The notes: generated by a model not told the origin, from the sequence alone. 64,000 nucleotides of DNA from Lachnospira eligens (GCF_009680455.1 NZ_WKRD01000011.1:1-64000), one strand, 5' to 3'. Counted from the stretch's first letter, positions 25,175 to 35,047 are shown. Numbers and translations: made by a program.

Positions 25175-27904
25175 CTATCCAACCAGATTATCTAACATTC
25201 CTACAATCTTTTCTCTTTCACCACAGCCATTAGTCTTAAATCTTAATAATGGAATTTCATACAAATCCATTATGCGATCCTTTAATAAATCTCTTGAAGC
25301 CTGTACGGTATCCTTTTTATGAAATTCATATCCATCAACTTCAATCGCTAAAACCGGCTTTTTACTGATTCTGTTGTAAATCAGAAAATCCAGATGTGTT
25401 GCAGGATTCATTGCATACTGGCACTCTCTGTCATTTAATAGTTGAGGATTTTTAATCAGCATATTCAATGGAAAATGACAAATAACATCTAAACTTGAAT
25501 ACTTATTATCCGCAATTATTTCCTGTATCAATGAATACATAAGATTCTCAGAGTCATATTCTGATATCTTTTTATATTTCTGCAAATATGCTATTCTTTC
25601 CTCAGTATACTGCTTGTAAAGATAATCAAAGATTGAATAAATCTTACTCTCAACAACTTCAAAATTATTATACTGAATGTAATCTATTAAATCTGTTATA
25701 TTGTGTTCTTTTGACTGCTCATTTCCAGTCACAACCAACATCAGTTTCTTTTTTGCCCTTGAAACTGCAACATTAATCAAATACGGATTATCCGCAAAAT
25801 CTGATATTTCATCATCTACAGTGGATATAATAATATTGTCTTTCTCCTTGCCCTGAAACTTATGTACGGTAGCTGCATCAATATCTGTTATCTCCCTGTT
25901 CAATGCTTCAACCTGATTCCTGTACGGAGCAATAATCCCCGTTTCTTCCGGGTTGAAATTATATTTAGGCATAATTTCATTTTTTATAACATCTATCTGA
26001 CGCTGACTGTAATGATTTCGTTCATGATTCCCGGCAACTGTTTTCACCACTGACAAAACATCATCTTCACCATTATCCTTTGTCATAATAATCAGTTCAC
26101 CACGATAAAATTTCTGATTACAGAAATTAATTATTTTAGGATGACACCTATAATGCTCTCGCAATAATGTCTGTGTTACATCAGGCATAATATCCAGAAT
26201 TGACTGCAAAAAGCTCTTTGTAAACTGATATCCTTCTTTCAGATTATATGTATCAAATATAGCTTTTGCTCTGACCCTCATATCTTCTGTAACAACATTT
26301 GGAAGCTGCTTAGTATCTCCCACAATAACCACATTTCTCGCACAAGAAAGTGCTAAAGCCCCTGTTGCAATATCTACCTGTGATGCCTCGTCCATAATAA
26401 GATAATCATATACCACATCTGAATTCAGACTATTTCTCGATGAAAATGTGGTACTTAATATAACCGGATACTCCTTCAATACATCATTGGATTCCTTCCA
26501 CAGATTATCCTCACTAAATACTCTCCGGCTGTCGTTCCCTTCATATCTTCTTGCCAGCTTGTCTTTTAGTAAAATCATTGAATTGTCACATAAATCGTCA
26601 AGCAAATGCTTATCAACACCGTTTAAATATCCCTCAATATCTGAAATCTGCTTAGATAATTCTTTTTCTTTTGCCTTATAATACATAGCCTGAAATGTTG
26701 TAATTATCTTTGAAAATTCCTGCTTATAAAAACTCCAGTGTGTTATGCCATACTTGAAAAATGTCTTTATTTTAAACCAGAATCCTATTGTCTTTTTCTC
26801 CTCTGATATTGCCTGACACTCCTGCCATAACATCATCCATTGTTTTGATGATAACATTTTCTTGCACTTTATATTATCTGTATTAACATCGGATTCTTCA
26901 ACATACTGGTTAAAATATTGCTGTTCTGTAACTAATTGAGATAATTCCTGCCTTAAATAAGCAAGTTTTTCCTGTTTATCAAAAAATTCTTTTAACCTAA
27001 CGGATTGCTCTGATATTTTCTTACGCATTTCACCAAATTCTTCAAACATTTTCCAAGTTGAAAAATCAGGATAAGATGAATCCTGATGTTCAACAAATGT
27101 TTTCTTATTTTTAGAACTTCCCAGTGTTGCAGCAACAAATCCCAGATTATACTGTGGCGAAGACAGTTTGTCATATACATTTTCAGTTGCAGAATTATTA
27201 TTAGATACAATCTGTACCGTTTTGTCCAGCATCAATATATTAGCGATAATATTTAATATCGTCTGTGTTTTACCTGTTCCCGGCGGTCCTTGTATTACAC
27301 TTATCTGATTCTCCATCGCATTTTTTACAGCATTATACTGACTGTTATTACAGCCAAATGGAAATATCGGAACATATTCTCCCCCTCTTTTACCAGTATT
27401 CAATAAAGAAGGATTCAAATATTTCGCTAATGCAACCTCATTACCAACATAAGTAATTTTATCAAATCTTTTAGGTGATAATTTTTCCCCCGTCTCTTCA
27501 TTTCTAATATTACTCAATTCAGCAATCTGCTTTATATATTGGAATACATCGGCAGACCTTTTATCATTCAGGCACGACTCCGCAATATGTAAATCGTGCT
27601 CATAGTAATCCCGTTCACTGCCGTCTTTAAAACAAATATGCCAATAAGACTCCTGTCTGCCTCTGAACACAGATATTGCATCTATATCAAAAAACTCCCG
27701 TCCCTCTCTGCTAATACGATACGACTTAGGATTTAAAACATCCGGCTTAGTTAATTTCTCAACATTCATATATGCATAGAGATAGCTTTTCCCATTATTA
27801 AATTTCACGTTCCATTTATGTGTCTCCGTGTCGTACACACATGACATTACTTCGGTTGTCTTTATCTCGCCCTTGATAATAATCATATAATATCTTGTAT
27901 CCAT
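25175..27904 (-). CDS. SF1 helicase (UPF1/DNA2-like) with C-terminal DUF2726 nuclease-like domain
   Basis: A 909-residue protein. An N-terminal region of about 170 residues has no recognised family. Then come Walker A IQGPPGTGKTQTILNII near 205, motif II YLIMDEASQVD near 505, motif III VGDTKQLPNV, motif V TVHKFQGKEKD and motif VI NVAVSRAKKKL. The last 120 residues carry HLDFLIYN, AIEVDGYEFH and LPLLRF-like text, the PD-(D/E)xK-like DUF2726 module. It is a single-gene unit with its own terminator at the edge of the defence island. A role in phage or plasmid DNA restriction is inferred from architecture and position. Confidence 0.85.
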   Translation of the reverse strand: MDTRYYMIIIKGEIKTTEVMSCVYDTETHKWNVKFNNGKSYLYAYMNVEKLTKPDVLNPKSYRISREGREFFDIDAISVFRGRQESYWHICFKDGSERDYYEHDLHIAESCLNDKRSADVFQYIKQIAELSNIRNEETGEKLSPKRFDKITYVGNEVALAKYLNPSLLNTGKRGGEYVPIFPFGCNNSQYNAVKNAMENQISVIQGPPGTGKTQTILNIIANILMLDKTVQIVSNNNSATENVYDKLSSPQYNLGFVAATLGSSKNKKTFVEHQDSSYPDFSTWKMFEEFGEMRKKISEQSVRLKEFFDKQEKLAYLRQELSQLVTEQQYFNQYVEESDVNTDNIKCKKMLSSKQWMMLWQECQAISEEKKTIGFWFKIKTFFKYGITHWSFYKQEFSKIITTFQAMYYKAKEKELSKQISDIEGYLNGVDKHLLDDLCDNSMILLKDKLARRYEGNDSRRVFSEDNLWKESNDVLKEYPVILSTTFSSRNSLNSDVVYDYLIMDEASQVDIATGALALSCARNVVIVGDTKQLPNVVTEDMRVRAKAIFDTYNLKEGYQFTKSFLQSILDIMPDVTQTLLREHYRCHPKIINFCNQKFYRGELIIMTKDNGEDDVLSVVKTVAGNHERNHYSQRQIDVIKNEIMPKYNFNPEETGIIAPYRNQVEALNREITDIDAATVHKFQGKEKDNIIISTVDDEISDFADNPYLINVAVSRAKKKLMLVVTGNEQSKEHNITDLIDYIQYNNFEVVESKIYSIFDYLYKQYTEERIAYLQKYKKISEYDSENLMYSLIQEIIADNKYSSLDVICHFPLNMLIKNPQLLNDRECQYAMNPATHLDFLIYNRISKKPVLAIEVDGYEFHKKDTVQASRDLLKDRIMDLYEIPLLRFKTNGCGEREKIVGMLDNLVG

Positions 27905-28081
27905 TTAGGCCTCACTGTTTCTGGTTGTTATTAGAAAAAATTATTCAAAATAGTACCTTTGAATACATAAATAACTTTTCTTAATCTATTCCTAATCGTT
28001 CATAATCTCTTTTATTTTCTTAATGCAGAAAACACACGCCTTAAAAAATCTATAAAAAGAAAAACCATTTTTACTATTGCT

Positions 28082-28357
28082 TTGTATGTAATTTATTATA
28101 TTGTTATCGTTATTTGTATAATACATTTAGGTTGGAATCTTATGGAGTCTATCACTTATGTGTTAAGTATACCACCTATCATTATTCCTTTTATTATTAA
28201 AATGATTAAACCAGACTTATCTCTCAAAGTCTGGAATCATTCGTATGAAAATAAAGAGACTTATTTCTCAGCAAAAAGAATGCTGGAAACATATCAAGAA
28301 AAAGTAACACAACAAGATGCTTTAGTTAATAAGCTCACACTTGAACAAACCAAGTAA
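28082..28357 (+). CDS. Small hypothetical membrane protein
   Basis: A frame opening at a TTG (28082) encodes 91 residues: a hydrophobic segment near 2-18, a second at 30-42, then a polar tail with YFSAKRMLETYQEKVTQQDA. The frame is open further upstream without an ATG and with no convincing ribosome binding site, so the start is uncertain. A+T-rich sequence with no other gene lies on both sides (27905-28081). Family not recognised. Confidence 0.35.
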   Translation: MYVIYYIVIVICIIHLGWNLMESITYVLSIPPIIIPFIIKMIKPDLSLKVWNHSYENKETYFSAKRMLETYQEKVTQQDALVNKLTLEQTK

Positions 28358-28390
28358 TATTCCAAAAATTATTGTCACTCAACCAAAAAC

Positions 28391-28456
28391 GAGCCAAGAA
28401 AAGCCGTAAATTCGGCATTTCTTGGCTCTTGTACATTACTCGAACTCGCAGAATCT
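28391..28456 (-). other. Element boundary: hairpin and Glu-Phe-Glu-stop tail
   Basis: GAGCCAAGAAA...TTTCTTGGCTC with an inner GCCG/CGGC pair is a long perfect stem (28391-28428), T-rich on the minus strand. Just before it in minus-strand order a frame ends RFCEFE-stop. About 100 bases away, GTACCAATCCAGTACC (28552-28567) is a 5-bp direct repeat. The same ensemble recurs near 47.6, 52.3 and 60.2 kb and is probably the 3' end of integrase-type genes at element junctions. Confidence 0.5.
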
Positions 28457-28713
28457 AGTTTGATTTAGGTTATTTCAATATAGTTATCTATACTGTTTTG
28501 TATTGATATTTACATCTTTTCCACACGTTATTTTTCGTTTCACATATTTTTAGTACCAATCCAGTACCATTACATTCTTTCATTATTGTGTGTAGTTCCG
28601 ATGGCTTGCAGGTTTGTTTACTATTCAGAGAATAATCATCTGATAGTTTGCAAATCCACCTATGGAAATTATAATCTCCGGACGATGTTTCTGCAACTAG
28701 AAATTTTGAGGTA

Positions 28714-29736
28714 CTAATGGATAGCATCATTCTTTTCCATATCATTCATCAATTTATCAAAGTCACTTTCATATAGTGAATCCTGTATAACTCTGTATTT
28801 CTCAAACTCACTTTCTGCAAATTCCTTTGCAATAGCTGCTGTTACTTTTCCTTTATCCTGAAGTACATCCGCATCATTAAATCTAAGAAATGCGTCAAGC
28901 TTTGTTTTCCAATCTTCCATAGTCATAGGAATATGTCTTCGTGCCTGTCTTGTTGCATAATCAAGATACATTGTCACAATCTCATTTAATTCTGCAAGTT
29001 CATCTTTTTCCAAGTAGTTTTTTGCAATTGACACATCTGTTTTTACTATTTTACCATCAGGCGCATTTTTCCATGATTTAAGTCCCATATGTTCCTTATT
29101 ATAATCAGCTCTTGCCACTATCACTTCTGCCGCTGTATTACCATGAACTGCATAATGCATCTTGTTCTGAACTGTTGCATAAAACTCTCTTGTCACCTGG
29201 GAATTCTTATCATAATCAACTGCTGTTGCATATATGTCTGTAATTTTCTGGTAAAATCTTCTCTCACTTGCTCTGATTTCCTGAATCTCAGCAATAAGAT
29301 GCTCAAAATAATCTTCGTCGAAAATCTGTCCATTAATCAATCTGCTTTTATCAAGAACATAACCCTGCTTTGTAAATGTATCCAATACTTTTGTTGCCCA
29401 TGTTCTAAACTGCATTGCCCGCTCTGAATTAATGCGATAACCCACAGCAATAATTGCAGCTAATGAATAAAATTTGTAGTTGTATGTTTTTCCATTATCA
29501 GCAACCTGTGCAAAATTTGCACAAGTTGAATTTTCATTTAATTCCCCCTCTTTAAAAATATTGCTCAGATGTTTTGTAACCACACTTCTATCTACATCAA
29601 AAAGCTGCGAAATTGCTTTCTGCGTAAGCCATACATCACCATTCTGAACCCTGACTTCTATTCCGTCTTCTCCTGCATCTCGTGTGAAAACTAGAAAATC
29701 CACAGTGCTATTTCTTATCTGTAATTCTTTGCTCAT
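28714..29736 (-). CDS. rhuM: RhuM-family protein
   Basis: A 340-residue member of the RhuM family, often found in genomic islands and next to restriction or toxin genes. Typical stretches are GDVWLTQKAISQLFDVDRSVVTKH cut across the HTH-like N-terminus, YNLDMIISVGYR-equivalent YSLAAIIAVGYRINS, and FRTWATKVL. The C-terminal half has ADYNKEHMGLKSW and YLDYATRQA. The ATG at 29736 has AAAGGA upstream. The gene follows an unknown 197-residue gene after 26 bases. Biochemical activity is not established. Confidence 0.85.
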   Translation of the reverse strand: MSKELQIRNSTVDFLVFTRDAGEDGIEVRVQNGDVWLTQKAISQLFDVDRSVVTKHLSNIFKEGELNENSTCANFAQVADNGKTYNYKFYSLAAIIAVGYRINSERAMQFRTWATKVLDTFTKQGYVLDKSRLINGQIFDEDYFEHLIAEIQEIRASERRFYQKITDIYATAVDYDKNSQVTREFYATVQNKMHYAVHGNTAAEVIVARADYNKEHMGLKSWKNAPDGKIVKTDVSIAKNYLEKDELAELNEIVTMYLDYATRQARRHIPMTMEDWKTKLDAFLRFNDADVLQDKGKVTAAIAKEFAESEFEKYRVIQDSLYESDFDKLMNDMEKNDAIH

Positions 29737-29762
29737 AAAAGCATTCCTTTCTCTAGATTCTA

Positions 29763-30356
29763 TCAATACATCTCTATAAAACATTTTCCCCGGTTTCTTT
29801 CAAATATCAAGAAGGGAATTTCTGCTTTTGCCAGCATACTATTATTAACTGGAACATATTCATAATTTTCAATATCTGGTATACACTTTATAGCTTTCTT
29901 TTTATCTATACAATATAGATTATTTTCACTGCTGTTCCATAAAGCCTTTATCTTCAAAACAACACATTTTGTTTGAACCATCACCTTATATTTTTCAAGC
30001 CTGCTTTTTTCTATCTCCTTTGATTTATCACCATAAGAAATAGTAATATATCTGGAATTGGATTTTATAATGTGAACATCTCCATTCCTTACTACCTCTT
30101 TAGGGAATCCCAAATCTTCAAAAAAACTATCATAATCTGTAATGCATTCTGGGAGTTCCATTTTGACTGCATAACTGCTATTTATAATATTCTGTATATC
30201 CTTATCATCAACCCTGAACATATAAATATTCCATCCCGTGCTATCGCCATCATCATCTAATATTGGAATAGAACCATAAGGATTAAACATATGTAAATTA
30301 GACAAATCATCTTTTGTTGGCTTTTTAAATTTGACTATTTCAAATGTTATGCTCAT
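29763..30356 (-). CDS. Hypothetical protein upstream of rhuM
   Basis: A 197-residue protein with no recognised motif or membrane segment. It starts MSITFEIVKFKKPTKDDL, then an acidic patch ILDDDGDSTGWNIYMF, and ends NRGKCFIEMY. AAAAGGAG precedes the ATG. It is probably co-transcribed with rhuM 26 bases downstream. Mixed alpha/beta composition; function unknown. Confidence 0.6.
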   Translation of the reverse strand: MSITFEIVKFKKPTKDDLSNLHMFNPYGSIPILDDDGDSTGWNIYMFRVDDKDIQNIINSSYAVKMELPECITDYDSFFEDLGFPKEVVRNGDVHIIKSNSRYITISYGDKSKEIEKSRLEKYKVMVQTKCVVLKIKALWNSSENNLYCIDKKKAIKCIPDIENYEYVPVNNSMLAKAEIPFLIFERNRGKCFIEMY

Positions 30357-30471
30357 AAATGTTCTCCTTTTCCGTCACTTTTTTAGCGACGAATTATTTT
30401 ATACATCTTGCTTTTCGTCATTGCAAACTAACTTCTTATGCCCAAACAATTGTTTTAACAATTCTTTTGCG

Positions 30472-31056
30472 CTAATGGTTAGAACTGCGATTAGTATCTA
30501 TGTACCTGGTAAAATCAATTACCTTTGCAGGCTTTCTCTTAGTAGCAATCCCTAGTCGTTCCATGTCTAATTTAAAAAGTTCGTTCGGATATCCATACGC
30601 ATCAAATCCCTCTGGCTGGCAAATATCTCTGTTCAGATACTCACTAAGCTCCCATTGATACTTTGCTTCTTTCTCCAGCTTTTTACCAAAATACTGTGCA
30701 TCCATTACCATTCTGTTAATGCCACCAACCGATTTCCTACCATGAGTTTTTGTTACAATTGTATCACCTGACATTTTAAAATACTGCCCTATCTGTTCCT
30801 CGGAATATCCCATTTCCTGCATCACGCCATGAATCACACTGCGAATATACATTGTATAGTAATTCCAGTTTCTTGGTTCAATATCTGTCATTGCTATTGT
30901 ATAACGATTACTGGCATTCACAATAAACAAGACATTTCTTCCTTTTATTTTCGTCAAATGTGTGTCCCAGCAGAACACAAGTGAGTCGCCTTTGCTTTCT
31001 TCAATCTTTGTTGTTTTTAGTCGATCTTGAACTGCTTTTGTTGCACCAATCTCCAT
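30472..31056 (-). CDS. DUF6933-type hypothetical protein
   Basis: A 194-residue protein. CWDTHLTKIKGRNVLFIVNASNRYTI and the later HGRKSVGGINRMVMDA fit my memory of DUF6933, a small family of unknown role found in Firmicutes mobile regions. The frame opens at a GTG (31065), but AGGTG lies just ahead of the ATG at 31056, which I prefer. It follows a frameshifted small gene by 13 bases. Confidence 0.6.
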   Translation of the reverse strand: MEIGATKAVQDRLKTTKIEESKGDSLVFCWDTHLTKIKGRNVLFIVNASNRYTIAMTDIEPRNWNYYTMYIRSVIHGVMQEMGYSEEQIGQYFKMSGDTIVTKTHGRKSVGGINRMVMDAQYFGKKLEKEAKYQWELSEYLNRDICQPEGFDAYGYPNELFKLDMERLGIATKRKPAKVIDFTRYIDTNRSSNH

Positions 31057-31069
31057 ATGTATCACCTGC

Positions 31070-31379
31070 TCATCTCAAGTATTCTTTCACTTCCCGCCTC
31101 ATTTCTCCACTGAATTCTGATAAATCATCATATGTAATTACTTTCAGTCTAATGAGACGAACAATATCCCATATTACCTCTGATTTACTCATATACATGA
31201 TAACACCCGGATGACGCTTATCTTCTTTTATCCGTTTTCAAGTTCCAACAATTTCTCTGATGCAGGCTTTTTATCATCATTCAGAAAATTTGCATACTCT
31301 TTAACAAGACCTTCCATATAATTTTCCTGCCTGATAATCTTTCTCGAAATAATTTCCAATCCTTTTTGCTTATGTCCAT
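31070..31379 (-). pseudogene. Frameshifted small gene of the DUF6933 operon
   Basis: After GAGGAGG an ATG at 31379 opens MDISKKDWKLFRERLSG; a second frame continues YMEGLVKEYANFLNDDKKPA and SEKLLELE; a third continues RIKEDKRHPGVIMYMSKSE to VKEYLR and a TGA at 31070-31072. These join into one protein of about 103 residues with two single-base shifts (near 31310 and 31228). The last frame also has its own ATG (31198) and could still be made as a 42-residue product. Family not named. Confidence 0.6.
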
Positions 31380-31395
31380 GATTTTGAACCTCCTC

Positions 31396-31550
31396 AGTCT
31401 CAAGTTAGTCTCAGCAAACAATTTCAGAAATGAGACTGACTCGAAACTACAACTTTATAATTTACCTGCAAATCCCGGTTTTATCGCGTTTTGCTATATC
31501 ATAGAGTCTCACTCAGTCTCAAATCTCGTGAGACTTCGTTGAGACTAACT
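31396..31550. promoter_or_regulatory. Cluster of seven AGTCTCA/TGAGACT heptamers
   Basis: AGTCTCA occurs at 31396, 31407, 31505 and 31515, and its inverse TGAGACT at 31431, 31529 and 31540. The outer pair extends to AGTTAGTCTCA and TGAGACTAACT. The cluster lies directly upstream of the minus-strand pseudogene/DUF6933 operon, where operators are expected. The remaining sequence from 31551 to 31793 shows no gene. Confidence 0.5.
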
Positions 31551-31793
31551 TTGAAATATTAGTTTTTCAGAAAGCTCTTTAATCGTCTCTCTTTAGAAAG
31601 CTTTTTCTTAGAATATTCTGATTTTAACCACTTGATTTTTCTCAAAATTTCTATGACATTTTCTGTGACATTTCCCATCTTCATTATAAGCGTTACCTAA
31701 AACAAATTTGTACCTTTAATCAATTCAATTTTTACCTTCTCCCTACTTCCATACATAGAGCTTTTACTTTCATCAATAGTCTATATCTGATGT

Positions 31794-33329
31794 TTATTCT
31801 ATGAATACATACTTTCCCTTTCCTTTACCATTTACCACTTTAACAACTTTCATGTCTCTAAGTTTTGTCATGACTGCTCTTGCTGTGGATGGTGAGCAAT
31901 CAAGAATTTCTTTTATTTCTTTTGTTCCAAAAATCTGATTTTTCTCTATTTCATCATACACCTTAAGAATATTTGCCTTCGAAGGTTCATTATATTTTTG
32001 TTGCTCAATCGCCGACTTTATCCTATCAACCGCCGATTTTTTATCGTCAATCGCCGACTTTTCTTCTCCAATCGCCGGCTTTTGGTAATCAATCAACGAC
32101 TTATTGACTGCAACAGCTAATTTTTTTAATGAATCAGCGGTTTTTTCAACAATATTTTTTCCAACTTTTGAATTATAAATAACCGCCTGCAACATAAAAG
32201 CATTTGTATGATAAACAGGATCTTTTAATCCCACCTGCTCCAACTCATTACACATACGATTGACACCTTCTCCAAATTCTTTTACAAATTTATAATTCTT
32301 TAAAAACTCTGCAATCTTAGGGTTTCTGGAAAAATGTGTGAAACGTATATTGTCCGCTCTTACAAGCCCTGGAAGTTTTCCCGGGCTTTCAACTACTATA
32401 TGGTCATCAAACATTTTTATCTGAATATCCGTACCGGTAATACTGTAAGCACGATGAGTAACTGCATTTACGATCAATTCCTGTCTGACAAACTTAGGAT
32501 ATTCCTCATCTGTAACAAATGTTCCATCTGGTCCAAGATATGTTTTTTCTTTTACCTGCGTATCCAAATATGCAATTGCCTCATTTATCATATTAAGTAG
32601 TGTTCCTTCAAAGATAACATCCTTTATAACATTCATTTCTGTTCCAAATTTTTCTTCTGTTCCCTCATAACGTATAAAACGGATCCTAGCACGGGGAAAG
32701 AAATTTTGAGGATTCTTTCCAAATAGCAAAATTGCAGCGGTACTGATTTGAATCTCGCCATCTTTTTCTTTTATGAAGCCTCTGTTTTCTTTGAGATATT
32801 CCAATGGACTTTTCCCATAATCAATCTCATCTATATATTCTTTTACAAAGTCCATATCTATATCATCAATCGTAGCATCAGGCACAGCCTTATCTTCAAA
32901 GTATCGTTCTCCCTTGTCATAATTAAGCTGAAGGCGTTCTTCAAAAGTCTGTAATTTAGATTTATCACCAACTCTTAAGAATACATCATCTGCCTGATTT
33001 GCATGCACTTGTGGACTTGCATCAATATGCATTACAAGTACATGATTCTCTCTTCCCTTTTCATCAACACATGGAACTTTTTCTATTCCGACTTTAATAG
33101 TCGGATTGCAGAAATCAAATGGCACTCTTAGAAGTTCATTTAACTTCTTGGTTTCAAAATCAATGCCTTCAATTCTTTTTGTCTTATCGGTTATACCTAT
33201 TGCAATATCTCCACCATCCGCATTAGCAAATGCAACAATCGGTATTGCCAAATCCTTTGGAGAAATATTTATACTTTTCCGATCAAATGTCTGATTTTCT
33301 TCCATTGATAAAATTTCTTCAATCGTCAT
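31794..33329 (-). CDS. AlbA/Schlafen-like domain ATP-binding regulator
   Basis: A 511-residue protein. The N-terminal AlbA_2 (Schlafen-type) domain at 10-120 has FDRKSINISPKD, VAFANADGGDIAIGI and HVNQADDVFLRVG-like text. A central HATPase-like region at 280-380 has RQELIVNAVTHRAYS and EFGEGVNRM. Residues 415-455 form four to five short repeats (KSAIDDKKSAVDRIKSAIEQ). The winged HTH at 465-511 has SPSTARAVMTKLRDM. Members are common in islands as transcriptional regulators or defence proteins; the activity here is not predictable. It stands alone between the DUF6933 cluster and the ADP-ribosylation operon. Confidence 0.8.
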   Translation of the reverse strand: MTIEEILSMEENQTFDRKSINISPKDLAIPIVAFANADGGDIAIGITDKTKRIEGIDFETKKLNELLRVPFDFCNPTIKVGIEKVPCVDEKGRENHVLVMHIDASPQVHANQADDVFLRVGDKSKLQTFEERLQLNYDKGERYFEDKAVPDATIDDIDMDFVKEYIDEIDYGKSPLEYLKENRGFIKEKDGEIQISTAAILLFGKNPQNFFPRARIRFIRYEGTEEKFGTEMNVIKDVIFEGTLLNMINEAIAYLDTQVKEKTYLGPDGTFVTDEEYPKFVRQELIVNAVTHRAYSITGTDIQIKMFDDHIVVESPGKLPGLVRADNIRFTHFSRNPKIAEFLKNYKFVKEFGEGVNRMCNELEQVGLKDPVYHTNAFMLQAVIYNSKVGKNIVEKTADSLKKLAVAVNKSLIDYQKPAIGEEKSAIDDKKSAVDRIKSAIEQQKYNEPSKANILKVYDEIEKNQIFGTKEIKEILDCSPSTARAVMTKLRDMKVVKVVNGKGKGKYVFIE

Positions 33330-33469
33330 TGCATTTACCTTCCTATAATTTTCCCTAGAATTATTTAACTATTATAGTAATCACTTCCCCTAAATCACAG
33401 ACTTATACCACTGTATTTAGTAACTTTGTTTTTATTTCACAACTATTATACATAATTCATTATTGACAA

Positions 33470-35047
33470 TTACAACAGCTCATATATATTTACGATCTGC
33501 TTCTTTGTCATCTTATACTGCCTCCACTTTGATTTCATCCCATCAATTTGTTCTTTTGAAATTCTATTTTCTTCCTTCATTTTCATAATCTCACATAAAA
33601 TTTCAACAAAATCATTGGCATCAGATACTTTAATTAAAATCTGTTTAATGTCACGTAAATTTTGTACCGTAAACAAAATTTCTGAACTATGTTTTTCGTT
33701 TACTTCATACTGTACGCTCTGTTCTAAATTTAATGCTTTTTTCCCTATTTTCCTCGAGAAAATTGTTTGTCCATATGCTGTTTTCCATATATATACCTTT
33801 ACATACATGTCTGCTCGTTTCGGTTTATCTTCTCTTATCTCCTTTAGTGTTATCTCTCCAAAAGGAAGACACTCTATACTTTCTCCTATTTTCAATGTTG
33901 CCATTTTCTCATTATTAAATAGCTTATATTTTTTATCGCTATTGAGGAAATCACACTTTTCATCCATCATTTGCTCTACAAGGTATTCAAATAATGAATA
34001 GTCTTGTACTCCCCTTAACTCTATTGGAATCCAATCTTTGCCGTTTAGAGCACCAGCCAATCCACCAACCATGGATGCCAATGTATCTGTATCTGCATTA
34101 CTTAAGTTCGCAGTCTCATATATTGCCATTGTAGGATCATCCGCATACTTAGAAAATAAATAGATTGAAACTACCGCTGAGACATTCCCCGCACCATTTA
34201 TTTTCGAATTATAACATCCCAATTTTTGAAGAGTATCATCTCTTAAATCCAAAATGCCTTGATTTAATGCTTCTTTTGCAATTTTTAAATAATTTATTGT
34301 TTCTATTACACATTCATTCCACATTCGGTCATAATCATATTGTGCATATCTTTCAGCTTCACTTTTCCATATAGCAATATTGTTCACCTCTGGAAGTTTA
34401 CTCCATTGTTTCTCTTCTATTAATACATCTATCAATTCTCCATAACTTAACACAACATCCTGTTGTATCAATGTTCTCACTGCCATCGCATATAACATAG
34501 CCCCTATCAATGCTCGTGGATGTCCATGAGTATACATTCCATTTAAAACAACTTGTTCCATGATTTTTTCGGCATTTTCTTCATTTCTAAATATATGTGG
34601 AAGGATTCTCATTGCAACTCCATTTCCACCAGCCATAAAGTAATCCTTTATTTCTAAAGGTGAATTGCTTTTCTCATCCCACGGAGATATATTGTTAGCC
34701 CACTTTTGTGCCGCCCTCTTGGTTGCTCCTCCGCCTCCTCTTTCATACTTCAACCACGCTGGTAATTCTGCTTGGCGAAAAAAATTACTCCATTGGCGAC
34801 CTCTTAATAAACTTCTAGCAGTGGCAATAATTAGTTGTGTATCATCACTATATTCACCCGCACAAATTTTTTCTTCATGTGGCCAGTATTTTCCGCCTGC
34901 ACGACGATTCCACTCCACATATGTTCTTATGCTATTTCTATTCTTTCTAATGTTTTTACTATTTTGTTCATTTGGCCACCCCAATGCGTCACCTATTGCT
35001 GCTCCAATTAACGCCCCTGTATATTTTTCCTTTTTAGAACAACTCAT
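33470..35047 (-). CDS. ADP-ribosylglycohydrolase (DraG/ARH fold) with extra C-terminal domain
   Basis: A 525-residue protein. Residues 8-350 are an ARH: GALIGAAIGDALGWP, the metal-binding EYSDDTQL, GNGVAMRILP, THGHPRALIGAML and NADTDTLASMVGGLAGAL, all metal-site motifs of DraG-type hydrolases. The last 150 residues (from about 375) are a separate domain of unknown type, beta-rich then helical. The ATG has GGGAGGAAA upstream and overlaps the DarT-like gene by 14 bases. It probably removes ADP-ribose added by that enzyme, serving as antitoxin or reset factor. Confidence 0.88.
   Translation of the reverse strand: MSCSKKEKYTGALIGAAIGDALGWPNEQNSKNIRKNRNSIRTYVEWNRRAGGKYWPHEEKICAGEYSDDTQLIIATARSLLRGRQWSNFFRQAELPAWLKYERGGGGATKRAAQKWANNISPWDEKSNSPLEIKDYFMAGGNGVAMRILPHIFRNEENAEKIMEQVVLNGMYTHGHPRALIGAMLYAMAVRTLIQQDVVLSYGELIDVLIEEKQWSKLPEVNNIAIWKSEAERYAQYDYDRMWNECVIETINYLKIAKEALNQGILDLRDDTLQKLGCYNSKINGAGNVSAVVSIYLFSKYADDPTMAIYETANLSNADTDTLASMVGGLAGALNGKDWIPIELRGVQDYSLFEYLVEQMMDEKCDFLNSDKKYKLFNNEKMATLKIGESIECLPFGEITLKEIREDKPKRADMYVKVYIWKTAYGQTIFSRKIGKKALNLEQSVQYEVNEKHSSEILFTVQNLRDIKQILIKVSDANDFVEILCEIMKMKEENRISKEQIDGMKSKWRQYKMTKKQIVNIYELL

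Noticed and set aside
28488..28745. Minus-strand frame of 85 codons overlapping the 3' end of rhuM
   Set aside because: It overlaps rhuM, has no ribosome binding site, and part of it is the translated GTACC direct repeat of a boundary; treated as junction sequence.
31081..31214. Separate intact gene at 31070-31198
   Set aside because: Its codons continue upstream in frame with RIKEDKRHPGVI, so it is better read as the 3' end of a frameshifted longer gene.
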